Below, piece after piece: positions 1-7,810 of a stretch of DNA of 24,033 nt. Each line of letters opens with the position of its first letter. Within the stretch, counting starts at the first letter, position 1. This DNA comes from Bacteroidales bacterium. Its GTDB lineage: Bacteria > Bacteroidota > Bacteroidia > Bacteroidales > Muribaculaceae. The DNA is taken from contig JAAVGX010000080.1 of NCBI GenBank assembly GCA_014800065.1, forward strand, positions 1 to 24,033, in the 5' to 3' direction. The position numbers and the translations under genes are program-made. The notes beneath the pieces were generated by a model. The model saw only the letters and a program-made list of their open reading frames with translations. It did not search any database and was not told the origin of the DNA.

Positions 1-168
1 GCTCATGATGATGACCGAACCGCCATCGTTGAGGATTTTCTTCAGAGTGGGGAGTGCTCCGCGGATACGGGTATCGTCGGTGATATTACCGTTTTCATCC
101 AGAGGCACATTGAAGTCCACGCGCACAAGGGCTTTTTTACCCTTGAAGTCAAAATTGTCCATTGTCAT
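1..168 (-). CDS. pgk: Phosphoglycerate kinase, N-terminal part (runs off the window)
   Basis: The 56 visible codons read [20 protein letters not shown] and continue with VPLDENG, then [12 protein letters not shown] and [10 protein letters not shown]. This is the well-known N-terminus of phosphoglycerate kinase, with the substrate-binding RVDFNVP segment. The family catalyses ATP formation from 1,3-bisphosphoglycerate in cytosolic glycolysis. The start could be 168 or the second ATG at 162; no Shine-Dalgarno separates them. A good Bacteroidota promoter lies 45 bases upstream (213-243). The frame is open to base 1, so the truncation is only the window edge. Confidence 0.93.
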   Translation of the reverse strand, partial: MTMDNFDFKGKKALVRVDFNVPLDENGNITDDTRIRGALPTLKKILNDGGSVIIMS

Positions 169-212
169 GACAGTACTATTTTTGTTAGTTTCAGTTTTCG
201 AGTTTATTGATG

Positions 213-243
213 CAAATTTAAGAATTTTCCATGATAAAAACAA
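213..243 (-). promoter_or_regulatory. Bacteroidota-type promoter of pgk
   Basis: On the minus strand TTG (243-241), a 20-base spacer and TAAATTTG (220-213) match the TTG-N19/20-TAnnTTTG pattern of Bacteroidota sigma-ABfr promoters. It lies 45-75 bases upstream of the pgk start. The TTG falls inside the T-rich tail of the terminator of the upstream gene. Confidence 0.7.
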
Positions 244-270
244 AGGGAGCGACGTTTTTTTGTCGCGCCC
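241..270 (-). terminator. Intrinsic terminator of the leucine-rich-repeat gene
   Basis: On the minus strand GGGCGCGAC and GTCGCTCCC (8 of 9 pairs) enclose an A-rich loop and are followed by TTTGTTTTTA. The hairpin lies 87 bases past the stop of the upstream minus-strand gene and directly before the pgk promoter. Confidence 0.65.
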
Positions 271-356
271 TTCGAGGGAATTATTCAGATCGTATTATCG
301 CATTCTTTTCATGGTCTCAAATTTCTTTCGCCTGTTCAATTTGAGCCGTTGTATTT

Positions 357-1412
357 TTAGTAGTTCCACTGGCAGGCAATCATTCGCAGGTTGGGGCAAG
401 CGATGGTGCGCATATCAGTGATGAAGTTGTATCGGCAGTTGATGTAGGTCAGAGCCTGGTCGAACGATACATCAAGCATGGTCAATTCGTTGTTGCTGCA
501 AATCAGTCGCTGCAGGAAGGTCTGGTTGGAGAGGTTCAGCGAGGTCAGGTCATTGTAAGAGCAATCAACGTAGGTCAGGTTAGGACAACCGGTCACTTCG
601 AAAGTGGTAAGGTCGTTGTAGGAGCAGATCACGTCCAGAAGGTTCTTGCAGTCGCGCACGCCAAGGGTCTTCATGGAGTTATCGGAGCAAACGAAGGTGG
701 AAAGACCGGGCAGCCCGCTGATAATCAGGTTGGTAACCTTGTTATCATCCATGTTGAAGTTTTGAAGGCTGGTCACACCGGCAAGAGTAAGACCGGTCAG
801 ATTATTGTAGCCACAGTAAAGGTTCTTCAGTGCGCTGCAATCTGTAATAGCCAGTTCTTCAAGGTCGTTGCTCTGGCAGTTCAGCGTTTCGAGAGTTGAG
901 GAGCCGTGGAGGTCCAGGCTTACAAGGTGGTTGGAGGCAACGTTGAGGTCCTTGATGAAAGGAACGTTGGAAATTTCAAGTTCGGAAAGGCGGTTGTTAT
1001 TCAGAGCCACCTTGGTTACGGCAGTACATCCGGCGATGTCTACGCTTGTGAGTTTGTTGCGGGAAGCATTGAAGTCGACGAGTGCGGCATCGTTGGCAAC
1101 ACTTACTGAAGTAAGGGCGTTGCGCGAAACATCCACCTTGGTCAGAGCGGTGAAGCCGGAAAGATCCAGTGAACCGCCCAATTTCTTTCCTTTCCAATCA
1201 ATGGCGGTGACGTTCTTGCCAACCACTGTAACGCCTTCCCAGGTAGAGGGGTCTTTGACGTTGGTGATTTTCAGGGCTTCGGCGTTGGTTGCTGCTTCCT
1301 GTGCGGGTTCGTTAAGAAAGTTCTGAAGGGCTTTCAGCTCAGCCTTGTTTACCTGAGCGAAGCTGGCTGCGCTGCTGAGGGCGACGGCCAAGAATAATGC
1401 GATCTTTTTCAT
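357..1412 (-). CDS. Exported leucine-rich-repeat protein (unknown role)
   Basis: The protein has 351 residues. It opens with a signal peptide (MKKIALFLAVALSSAASFA, cleavage expected before Q20) and an unassigned segment to about residue 75. From roughly residue 80 to the C-terminus there are about 12 units of near 21 residues with the pattern LxxLxCxxNxLtxLdlsgc, for example CSYNDLTTFEVTGCPNLTYV. These are the short leucine-rich repeats common in exported Bacteroidetes proteins and form a curved binding solenoid. There is no lipobox, no transmembrane anchor and no C-terminal sorting domain; the chain stops inside the last repeat (ACQWNY). It is therefore probably periplasmic or released. The ligand cannot be told. 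It is a single gene, divergent from the metallophosphatase, with a terminator behind it. Confidence 0.85.
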   Translation of the reverse strand: MKKIALFLAVALSSAASFAQVNKAELKALQNFLNEPAQEAATNAEALKITNVKDPSTWEGVTVVGKNVTAIDWKGKKLGGSLDLSGFTALTKVDVSRNALTSVSVANDAALVDFNASRNKLTSVDIAGCTAVTKVALNNNRLSELEISNVPFIKDLNVASNHLVSLDLHGSSTLETLNCQSNDLEELAITDCSALKNLYCGYNNLTGLTLAGVTSLQNFNMDDNKVTNLIISGLPGLSTFVCSDNSMKTLGVRDCKNLLDVICSYNDLTTFEVTGCPNLTYVDCSYNDLTSLNLSNQTFLQRLICSNNELTMLDVSFDQALTYINCRYNFITDMRTIACPNLRMIACQWNY

Positions 1413-1517
1413 AATGTTTTATGTATCGAGTGATGTTATATTGTTTGATATTTAAACGCCGGGGCAAAAAAAATGTTCACGCACTATATATTTTTTTGAT
1501 GTCTTTTCCCGATTTTT

Positions 1518-1551
1518 TTGATGCAGAAATGCTATTTTCTTCGTATCTTTG
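1518..1551 (+). promoter_or_regulatory. Putative promoter of the metallophosphatase gene
   Basis: TATCTTTG at 1544-1551 fits TAnnTTTG. The nearest upstream TTG (1518-1520) is 23 bases away, longer than the usual 19-20, so the -33 part is weak. The site lies about 60 bases before the ATG and rules out an earlier TTG start at 1549, which would lie inside the promoter. Confidence 0.5.
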
Positions 1552-1611
1552 CAGAGCTTTCGCCCCGACCGCGAAAATCATAATCTGAATATACACAATT
1601 ATAATATTCCC

Positions 1612-3453
1612 ATGAAACTCAAAACCATCCTTGCCTCGATGCTGGTGCTCACAAGTATGTACGCCGGTGCCGAGCGAATCGCCGTTCTGAGCGACGTTCA
1701 TGTCACACCGGGCAATGCCTGCGACTCAATGCTGCGTGTGGCTGTCGACGAAATCAATGCCGGAAACTTCGACTTCGTCGTCCTTGACGGCGACCTCACC
1801 AACGAGGGCTCCGACGAACAGCTCCGTAATGTGAAAGCTATTATGGATAATGTGCGGCACCCTCTGTACGTGCTCCCCGGAAACCACGAGAACAACTGGA
1901 GCCAGAGCGCCACTAAAACATTCGTTGACCTCTGGGGCAACGATCGTTTCTTCGCCGAATTCGACTCCCTTGTCATTGTCGGTATCAACTGCGGCCCATT
2001 CATGAAGATGGGCGACGGTCACATCAAGCAGGAGGACCTCCACTGGCTTCGCTCAACACTCTCAAACGCCACTCCCGGAAAACGTATCCTCAACTTCAAC
2101 CACTACCCTATCCTGCCCGACGATCTGGACAACTGGGCCGATTACCTTGAAGTACTCGAAGAATTCCCCGTCATTGCTCACATCAACGGTCACTACCACT
2201 CTTGGCGAGCATATAATGCCGGTGGCGATGACCAAAAAGGAACACTTCCGGCAATCATGGTTCGCGCTCTCGACATGCGTAACAATAACTATGGCTACTC
2301 AATCATCGAGCTCGAACCCGATTGGGTAAAAGTATACGACAAAAAAATCGGACAAGCTGCAACTCCCAAGCTCGCAGTGCCCGCAACCACAAAGCATCGC
2401 AAGGCAAAACGCCCCGAAATGCCTCAAATCGTCGCCCCGGAAGGTTTTGAAGTCACCAAAGTGTGGACCGACAGTGCATCTATCTTCACTCGTCTCGGAT
2501 TCGACGCGGCCAACGTGTACTTCGGCAATTCTCTCGGCCAAGCCCGCGCCATCAACAAAGCCAACGGCAACCTGGCCTGGAGCGTGCCCACCGGCGCCTC
2601 ACTCTTCGCCCGACCTGTGAGCATGAACGGAAAGGTTGCAGTGCCTATGCACGACGGCATCATGATGCTCGATGCAAAAACCGGAAAACTCGTCCATAAA
2701 GAAAACTCCAAAGAAGGCCCCTATGTAGCCGACGGAACCCTTACTCCCGACGGTAAAGGTTACATTCAGGGCGGATACAAACGTATCGAACGCCGCAACC
2801 CCAAAAACGGTAAACTGGTATGGAGCTACGACTCCCTGTTCAACTACTGCCAGGCAGCTCCCGCCATTGAGGGCTCCGATCTCATCTTCGGCGCCTGGGA
2901 TACAAACCTGCGCAACCTCGACCTCAAAACCGGCAAACTCCGCTGGGTGTGGAACAACGGAAAAACCGCCAACATGCTCGGCCCGGGCAATGTGGTACCC
3001 GTAATCGCCGGCGACAAAGTTTTCATCGTTGCCCCCGACCGATTCATGACCGCCCTCGAACGTGCCACCGGTCGCCAGCTCTGGCGTAACAACGACCACC
3101 GCTACCGCGAAAGCCTCGGCCACAGCGCCGACGGAAAGCGCGTATACGCAAAAACAATGGACGGCGAACTTGTGGTTGTAGATGCCACTGCTCCCGAATT
3201 CAAGGAAATCGCCACCATCGACATGGGTCTGGGCTACGACCACGCTCCATGCATCGTTGCTGAGCAGGACGGTGTAATCTACGCCGGATCTCGCCACGGC
3301 GAAGTAGTCCTCATCGATGCCCAAACCCTCACCCCCATCGCACGCCTGCCTTTGGGCAAGAGCGAAGTCAACGGAATCGACATCGACCCTAACACCGGCG
3401 ATGTTTACGCATCCCTCATTGAAGGTACAATCTTCAAAATCAACAAAAAGTAA
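1612..3453 (+). CDS. Exported calcineurin-like metallophosphatase fused to a PQQ-type beta-propeller
   Basis: 613 residues counted from ATG 1612. Residues 1-20 are a signal peptide (cleavage after MYAGA). Residues 21 to about 250 are a calcineurin-like phosphoesterase domain with the full metal set: D28-x-H30 (LSDVH), GDLTN (D61, N64), GNHE (90-93), H164 in NFNHYP and GHYH (193-196). After a lysine- and proline-rich linker (about 265-290), residues 295-613 carry repeated blades of the form xxTGKLxW (KTGKLVHK, KNGKLVWS, KTGKLRWV, ATGRQLWR), typical of PQQ-like beta-propellers. The family hydrolyses phosphomono- or diesters in the periplasm or outside the cell. The propeller may bind substrate or a surface polymer; this is inference and the substrate is unknown. 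It is monocistronic, with a promoter before and a terminator after. Confidence 0.85.
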   Translation: MKLKTILASMLVLTSMYAGAERIAVLSDVHVTPGNACDSMLRVAVDEINAGNFDFVVLDGDLTNEGSDEQLRNVKAIMDNVRHPLYVLPGNHENNWSQSATKTFVDLWGNDRFFAEFDSLVIVGINCGPFMKMGDGHIKQEDLHWLRSTLSNATPGKRILNFNHYPILPDDLDNWADYLEVLEEFPVIAHINGHYHSWRAYNAGGDDQKGTLPAIMVRALDMRNNNYGYSIIELEPDWVKVYDKKIGQAATPKLAVPATTKHRKAKRPEMPQIVAPEGFEVTKVWTDSASIFTRLGFDAANVYFGNSLGQARAINKANGNLAWSVPTGASLFARPVSMNGKVAVPMHDGIMMLDAKTGKLVHKENSKEGPYVADGTLTPDGKGYIQGGYKRIERRNPKNGKLVWSYDSLFNYCQAAPAIEGSDLIFGAWDTNLRNLDLKTGKLRWVWNNGKTANMLGPGNVVPVIAGDKVFIVAPDRFMTALERATGRQLWRNNDHRYRESLGHSADGKRVYAKTMDGELVVVDATAPEFKEIATIDMGLGYDHAPCIVAEQDGVIYAGSRHGEVVLIDAQTLTPIARLPLGKSEVNGIDIDPNTGDVYASLIEGTIFKINKK

Positions 3454-3474
3454 TCAAAACAATATTCCCAACCC

Positions 3475-3512
3475 AAAATGCCGACCGTCCCCCAAAACGG
3501 CCGGCATTTTTT
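3475..3512 (+). terminator. Intrinsic terminator after the metallophosphatase gene
   Basis: AAAATGCCGACCGT and ACGGCCGGCATTTT pair over 14 positions with one G-T wobble, and the 3' arm runs into a T-run ending at 3512. It begins 22 bases after the stop. Confidence 0.85.
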
Positions 3513-3638
3513 GTTAGCCTAAAAGATAAGTAAAACAACTCTACACAAACACATAAAAAGGGGCATGAGGAAAAATCCTCAAAAAAGAGGTGAATGTGTA
3601 CCTGTTAGAAAAACCGCTCTTTATATTCTAACGGCTGC

Positions 3639-5669
3639 TCAAAAGTGTGGGGTGATGGAGATGAAGAATTCAAAGTTGATGCCGGGCATGGGGCGCGAAA
3701 GAACCGACAGATAGTCTTCGTTGAAAAGGTTGTTTACCGCCAACTTCATCTGAAGGTCAGCCAACTTAAAATTCAATCCCTTTTCAAGGGTGGCATTGTT
3801 CATAAAATAAACAGGCAGTGAACCGGTGAGGGTAACATCGTTGCTGCTCATGGTAAAGCGACGCGAATAGTACACCCATTTATAACTCAGCGCCCAACCG
3901 CGCCATTGAAGGCGTCCGGTCAGTGAGGCTGTGTGGCGCGGGATGTAGGGCAACTGTTTACCTACCGAGCGGTCGCCATCGGTCATCGCCTCCCCGCAGT
4001 TCACCGACGGTGTCCAGGAATAGGAACCGTTCAGGTTCAACAACCAACCTTGAGCCGGACGCGCCACCATGTTGGCCTTCAGCTCAATTCCGTAAGCATG
4101 AACCTTCTTCACATTTCGCGGGCTGAAAAACCCCTTGGTCGTGGGCAGCCATATTATCCAATCGTTGATTCGGGAGTCGAACCATGTAGCCGAAAGTGTC
4201 ATCGACCCGGGAACAATCTTTGTCCACCCCAAAGTGCTCGAAGCTCCGGCATCGTAGGTCCATCCGCTCTCATTTTTCAATTCCGGATTGCCTCCCGGAA
4301 GGAAGTAAAGGTCGTTGAGGGTGGGGAATTTATGATTGCGCGAAGCGGAAGCTTTCAGCATCACGTTGCCTCTTCGGGACAATAACCCGTCCACAAAGAG
4401 AGCGGGAATCACCGGGGCAAAGCGGTCGCCGAACATTTCTTCACGAATCACCGCCGAAATGCCTATACGCTTAACCGGCTGCCATTTGGCCGACACCGCA
4501 CCCGAGAGTTCGATGCGCTTGGCACGATAGCCCGTGGCGGCTGCACCACCTGCGGCTGTGATAATGTTCTTGTCGCGACTTTCAACATTCTGCTGATTGG
4601 CCGTAATGGAGGCATTGAAAAGCCATTTCTGCGATGCGATCCACTCAACCTTTCCTTGACCGAAGAAGGTTGTGACTCGGCTTCGGGAGGCCGTCATATG
4701 CGCCCAGTTATCGTCACTGATTTCGCGACGGTAATCGTAGCTCATACGGGTGTGCGCAACGCCGGCATTGACGGTGGTTTTCCAATCGGCCTCGCCGGTA
4801 TGATTCCAGCCCGTTACCACCCTGAGCGTATTCTCTATCTGTCGATTCTCGAACCCGCGCTCATCGCCGTACTCGGTGGTGAGCATCGGTAGTTCGCGGT
4901 TATTGCGCGTGAACCAGGCGTTCAGGCTTATACGGTCCACATTAGTGGGCTTGAAATAGACTTCCTGAAGAGCGTTCAGGTCCTTGAACGAACCGCTGCG
5001 GTTGCGCTCCGTAGGATGATATTGACCTACGATGTTGTGGTCATCATCGTAGATGTTAACCTTCTTATCGTGATTTATGTATTTGTAATCGTTCGGCGAT
5101 GAAGAATAGGAAAAGCGCGTGGAGGATGTCCATTTTTCAGAACCATAAGTCACACGCACAAACTCATCGAAGGTGCTGAAAGAGCCTACACCCTGAATAT
5201 ACTGCGCGCTCCAACCATCCGGAACATTATCCGATGTAGAAAGCGACACAAGGCCTCCCAGACCGCCTCCGGTTTCGTTGACAGAAGATGTGCCGTGAAC
5301 CAGCGATGCCTTGTCCACAAAAAATGAGGGGATGGTGGAAAAGTCGGTCATGCCAAGCATAGGGCTGTTGAGGCTCAGTCCGTTCCACGTCACCTGGGTA
5401 TGCGATGGCGATGTACCTCTGAAAGCCACCGTCGAGAGTGTAGCACGACCGTAGCTCTTCACAAAAACCGACGAGTTGTAGGTAAGCACATCGGCCATGC
5501 TCAGCGCCACGTTTTCCTTCAGCGCAGCTGAATCCACATCGGTGCGCTGGATACCGATATCCTTCATCGGACGCCGTCCCCACACCACGAACTCGTTCAG
5601 TGACCGTGGCATTTCCTGGCCGAATACGAGCACAGGTAGGATAATCAACAGGTACAGAATACGTTTCAT
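3639..5669 (-). CDS. btuB: TonB-dependent outer-membrane corrinoid receptor (BtuB-like)
   Basis: 676 residues from ATG 5669, with a signal peptide (MKRILYLLIILPVLVFG). A TonB-box/plug start follows at once (SLNEFVVWGRR), without the carboxypeptidase-like extension of SusC-type receptors. The plug domain occupies about residues 30-150 (SMADVLTYNSSVFVKSYG, FRGTSPSHTQVTWNGLSLN, GGGLGGLVSLS). A 22-strand-type barrel runs to the terminal aromatic F. The size suits BtuB. Its ATG overlaps the stop of the BtuG-like gene by four bases (ATGA), and the operon begins with a cobalamin riboswitch, so cobalamin or another corrinoid is the likely substrate. BtuB-BtuG pairs form surface complexes in gut Bacteroides. 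The sequence alone cannot tell which corrinoids are preferred. Confidence 0.88.
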   Translation of the reverse strand: MKRILYLLIILPVLVFGQEMPRSLNEFVVWGRRPMKDIGIQRTDVDSAALKENVALSMADVLTYNSSVFVKSYGRATLSTVAFRGTSPSHTQVTWNGLSLNSPMLGMTDFSTIPSFFVDKASLVHGTSSVNETGGGLGGLVSLSTSDNVPDGWSAQYIQGVGSFSTFDEFVRVTYGSEKWTSSTRFSYSSSPNDYKYINHDKKVNIYDDDHNIVGQYHPTERNRSGSFKDLNALQEVYFKPTNVDRISLNAWFTRNNRELPMLTTEYGDERGFENRQIENTLRVVTGWNHTGEADWKTTVNAGVAHTRMSYDYRREISDDNWAHMTASRSRVTTFFGQGKVEWIASQKWLFNASITANQQNVESRDKNIITAAGGAAATGYRAKRIELSGAVSAKWQPVKRIGISAVIREEMFGDRFAPVIPALFVDGLLSRRGNVMLKASASRNHKFPTLNDLYFLPGGNPELKNESGWTYDAGASSTLGWTKIVPGSMTLSATWFDSRINDWIIWLPTTKGFFSPRNVKKVHAYGIELKANMVARPAQGWLLNLNGSYSWTPSVNCGEAMTDGDRSVGKQLPYIPRHTASLTGRLQWRGWALSYKWVYYSRRFTMSSNDVTLTGSLPVYFMNNATLEKGLNFKLADLQMKLAVNNLFNEDYLSVLSRPMPGINFEFFISITPHF

Positions 5670-6751
5670 TTCCAACAAAATGCACCGGGAGTCACACCCG
5701 CATAAAATTGATTCTTAAGCACACCGGCAGCCGAATAGCGGTATATCAGCCCCTGCTGCTGATAATCGATGGCATCTGCCACATAGATGTCGCCATCCCA
5801 AGGGCTTACTGTCAAGCTGTAATAGATAGTGCCGCGATCGGGAATGACCGGGGCATCGGGTAGATACCGATCTTCGGTGTTCATGCTCCACACTCCTCCG
5901 TTTATCCAATAAATACAATCACCCTCGGCATTGATAACGAGGTCTTTAACACTGTCTTTTGCTCCAAAAACAAATCGCCGGACAACCTCCATGGTTTCGG
6001 GGTTCACAACAACAAGCGAGGGAGCCTCGTGTCCGTAGGGTGAGGTGGCATCGCCTCCGTCGCAGAGCACCCACAGGCGTGAACGGTTATCCAGCACCAT
6101 CGACCGAGGTTGGATTCCCACCTCCAGTGATGCATCCACTTCATCCGTATCGCTATTGATGCGGATTATTCGGTTCTGATAGCTCCAGCAGGTGCAGTAC
6201 ACATATTTCCCAATTTGAACCATCTGTTCGGTGGACCCGGAAGATGTGTTCATATCCGGCACGGTGATATAGCCGGTGATTTCGTAGCGCTTGGGGTCGA
6301 CAACGGTAATCCGATTGTCCCAAAGCTGGCTAATATAAGCCTTGCGGTCGTTCACAAAATGGATGAACCGCGGTGAGGTCAGGTTTTCGATACGACCGAT
6401 TTCCTTGAACGTGTCGGGATTGATAGCGAATACAACATGGCTGTTATTCACCACCACCCAAAGACGATCGTCTTGCATGGTCAGCGATTGGGCCACATCA
6501 CCGAGCCGAAATCCATTTGCTCGATAGAACAGTTCATTCTCCACCGAGTTATCCGCAGGGTTATAGAACGATAATGTAGCATTTCCATATTGGAAGTTCC
6601 CCTCATTGCAGATAACAAGCCCGGATGCCGGGATGTCGATTTTCTCTACCTCCTCACCGTACTCCCACTTCATGCACCCGGCGCTAATCCCGAGCACAAG
6701 CACACTCAGCAATAGCCGAATTGCGGATATATTTTTAAAGCGCCAGATCAT
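5666..6751 (-). CDS. btuG: BtuG-like surface beta-propeller lipoprotein
   Basis: 361 residues. The signal peptide ends in a lipobox (GISAGC, lipidated C26). The mature protein opens LVICNEGNFQYGNATLSFYN and has a YncE/DUF5074-like repeated beta-propeller make-up (for example VVFAINPDTFKEIGRI, ITVVDPKRYEITGYI, LVVVNPETMEVVRRF). BtuG proteins of gut Bacteroides are seven-bladed propeller lipoproteins that capture B12 outside the cell and cap BtuB. Position supports the call: it lies directly before btuB with a 4-base overlap, in a cobalamin-riboswitch operon. Its start overlaps the end of the preceding lipoprotein gene by 17 bases, which indicates translational coupling. Confidence 0.87.
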   Translation of the reverse strand: MIWRFKNISAIRLLLSVLVLGISAGCMKWEYGEEVEKIDIPASGLVICNEGNFQYGNATLSFYNPADNSVENELFYRANGFRLGDVAQSLTMQDDRLWVVVNNSHVVFAINPDTFKEIGRIENLTSPRFIHFVNDRKAYISQLWDNRITVVDPKRYEITGYITVPDMNTSSGSTEQMVQIGKYVYCTCWSYQNRIIRINSDTDEVDASLEVGIQPRSMVLDNRSRLWVLCDGGDATSPYGHEAPSLVVVNPETMEVVRRFVFGAKDSVKDLVINAEGDCIYWINGGVWSMNTEDRYLPDAPVIPDRGTIYYSLTVSPWDGDIYVADAIDYQQQGLIYRYSAAGVLKNQFYAGVTPGAFCWK

Positions 6752-7682
6752 ATACTCCCGTCACTTCAGTTGAACTCTCGCCCAAATGACCGCTTTGCCC
6801 GATCACGGCTGTTTGAATCTTCACAAAATCAATGAATTGCAGCCGTACCGAAGCTCCGGTGTCATCGACGGCATTGCTGATTTTGAACCCGGTGAATTGA
6901 CCTCGTAAACCCTTGATTTCTACAGCGTCATCCCCACAATTATCGGCATATCCCCAACTGTAAGGCTCCGAACGCCACTGCCCGGTTTCGCTGTCGCGGT
7001 AGATTCGAGCCGGCAGAGAAAGACCGGTAAAGGTGATGGACGCTCCCATCCAGGTCGGGTAGTAAGAGGGTTGCTTATGCAGCTCGGGGAGATAATCCAC
7101 TTCGCCGGTTTGGCCGGATGATGTGCTCCATTGCACGGATTGACCGGCTTCGGTCGGGCGGGTATAAGTAATTGTCACTGAACGTACTTCATCCCAATCG
7201 GCTCCTTTAAGGGCGTACCAGGTATCGTCGGGCTCGCCATTGCCGTTTTCATCCTGCATCACCCATACTATTCCGGGTTCATTGCTCGCTCCGCCGGCAT
7301 TGATGAAAGCATTTCCCCCTACGGCAAAATCATAGCCGCCTCCGGCCACGATGCTGTGGTCAAAGCCCACTACAACATATCCCCCGAAGGCGCCCAACGA
7401 AATGAGCTTGCCGACAGCGAGCCGCTCCTGCGCCCACTGCACTGCCGCCTCCGAGCTCTCAAGCTCGCCCATAGTCTCATCGTTGATAAACTGCCCGGGT
7501 GCAGGGCGATAATCAAACACCTGAGTACAGGAGGCCTGGCTGGTTGCAGTTGCAGGACGGAGAGTTGCCCCGGTCTGCTCGGGTACATCCTCCTCTATCA
7601 ATTCGAACTCGTTACACGAAATAGTGGCTATGGTCAACAGTAAGCCGACCATAGCCACAGGGGGAATACGCATTATTATCAT
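6735..7682 (-). CDS. Lipoprotein of unknown function in the B12-uptake operon
   Basis: 315 residues from ATG 7682; ATG 7673 is an alternative, and an upstream TTG would fall in a hairpin. The lipobox is LLTIATISC (C23), followed by the acidic stretch NEFELIEEDVPE. Acidic residues just after the cysteine are the usual Bacteroidota signal for display on the cell surface. The mature part is beta-rich, with GGYVVVGFDHSIVAGGGYDF, an acidic DENGNGEPDDTWY segment that could bind calcium, and WSYVD-free but tryptophan- and tyrosine-rich stretches. I do not recognise a named domain with certainty. It lies between the DUF4465 gene and the BtuG-like gene behind the B12 riboswitch, so a role as an accessory corrinoid-binding or complex protein is likely but inferred. 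Confidence 0.8.
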   Translation of the reverse strand: MIIMRIPPVAMVGLLLTIATISCNEFELIEEDVPEQTGATLRPATATSQASCTQVFDYRPAPGQFINDETMGELESSEAAVQWAQERLAVGKLISLGAFGGYVVVGFDHSIVAGGGYDFAVGGNAFINAGGASNEPGIVWVMQDENGNGEPDDTWYALKGADWDEVRSVTITYTRPTEAGQSVQWSTSSGQTGEVDYLPELHKQPSYYPTWMGASITFTGLSLPARIYRDSETGQWRSEPYSWGYADNCGDDAVEIKGLRGQFTGFKISNAVDDTGASVRLQFIDFVKIQTAVIGQSGHLGESSTEVTGVYDLAL

Positions 7683-7690
7683 TAATGTAT

Positions 7691-7714
7691 TTAAGTTTCG
7701 CAAGCTAAACTTAA
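7691..7714. repeat. Intercistronic perfect palindrome just before the lipoprotein start
   Basis: TTAAGTTT and AAACTTAA (8 perfect pairs) enclose the loop CGCAAGCT. On the transcript it ends 9 bases before the ATG at 7682. It may protect mRNA ends or affect translation of the lipoprotein; this is inference. Confidence 0.6.
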
Positions 7715-7780
7715 GTGGTTTATTTTTAATGAGGTTTCAACCTAATAAGGAATATTAAACCCTATAAACCGTATAAACCT

Positions 7781-7802
7781 CCACTTCCGCAAGCGAAAGT
7801 GG
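7781..7802. repeat. Intercistronic hairpin after the DUF4465 gene
   Basis: CCACTT and AAGTGG with inner CGC and GCG pairs form a compact stem around CAAG (one mismatch). It lies 9 bases past the DUF4465 stop and has no T-run, so it is not a standard terminator. Its loop resembles that of the hairpin at 7691-7714. Confidence 0.5.
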
Positions 7803-7810
7803 GGTTATAA

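Noticed and set aside
2599..3324. Long open frame on the minus strand inside the metallophosphatase gene (241 codons)
   Set aside because: Antisense shadow of a strongly supported gene; its translation has no motif, signal peptide or repeat, and no promoter or neighbour supports it.
3541..3638. Terminator for btuB on the minus strand
   Set aside because: GTTAGAA...TTCTAAC (3604-3632) has a 15-base loop, and GAGG-ATTTTT-CCTC beyond it is short; neither has a convincing T-run directly behind it.
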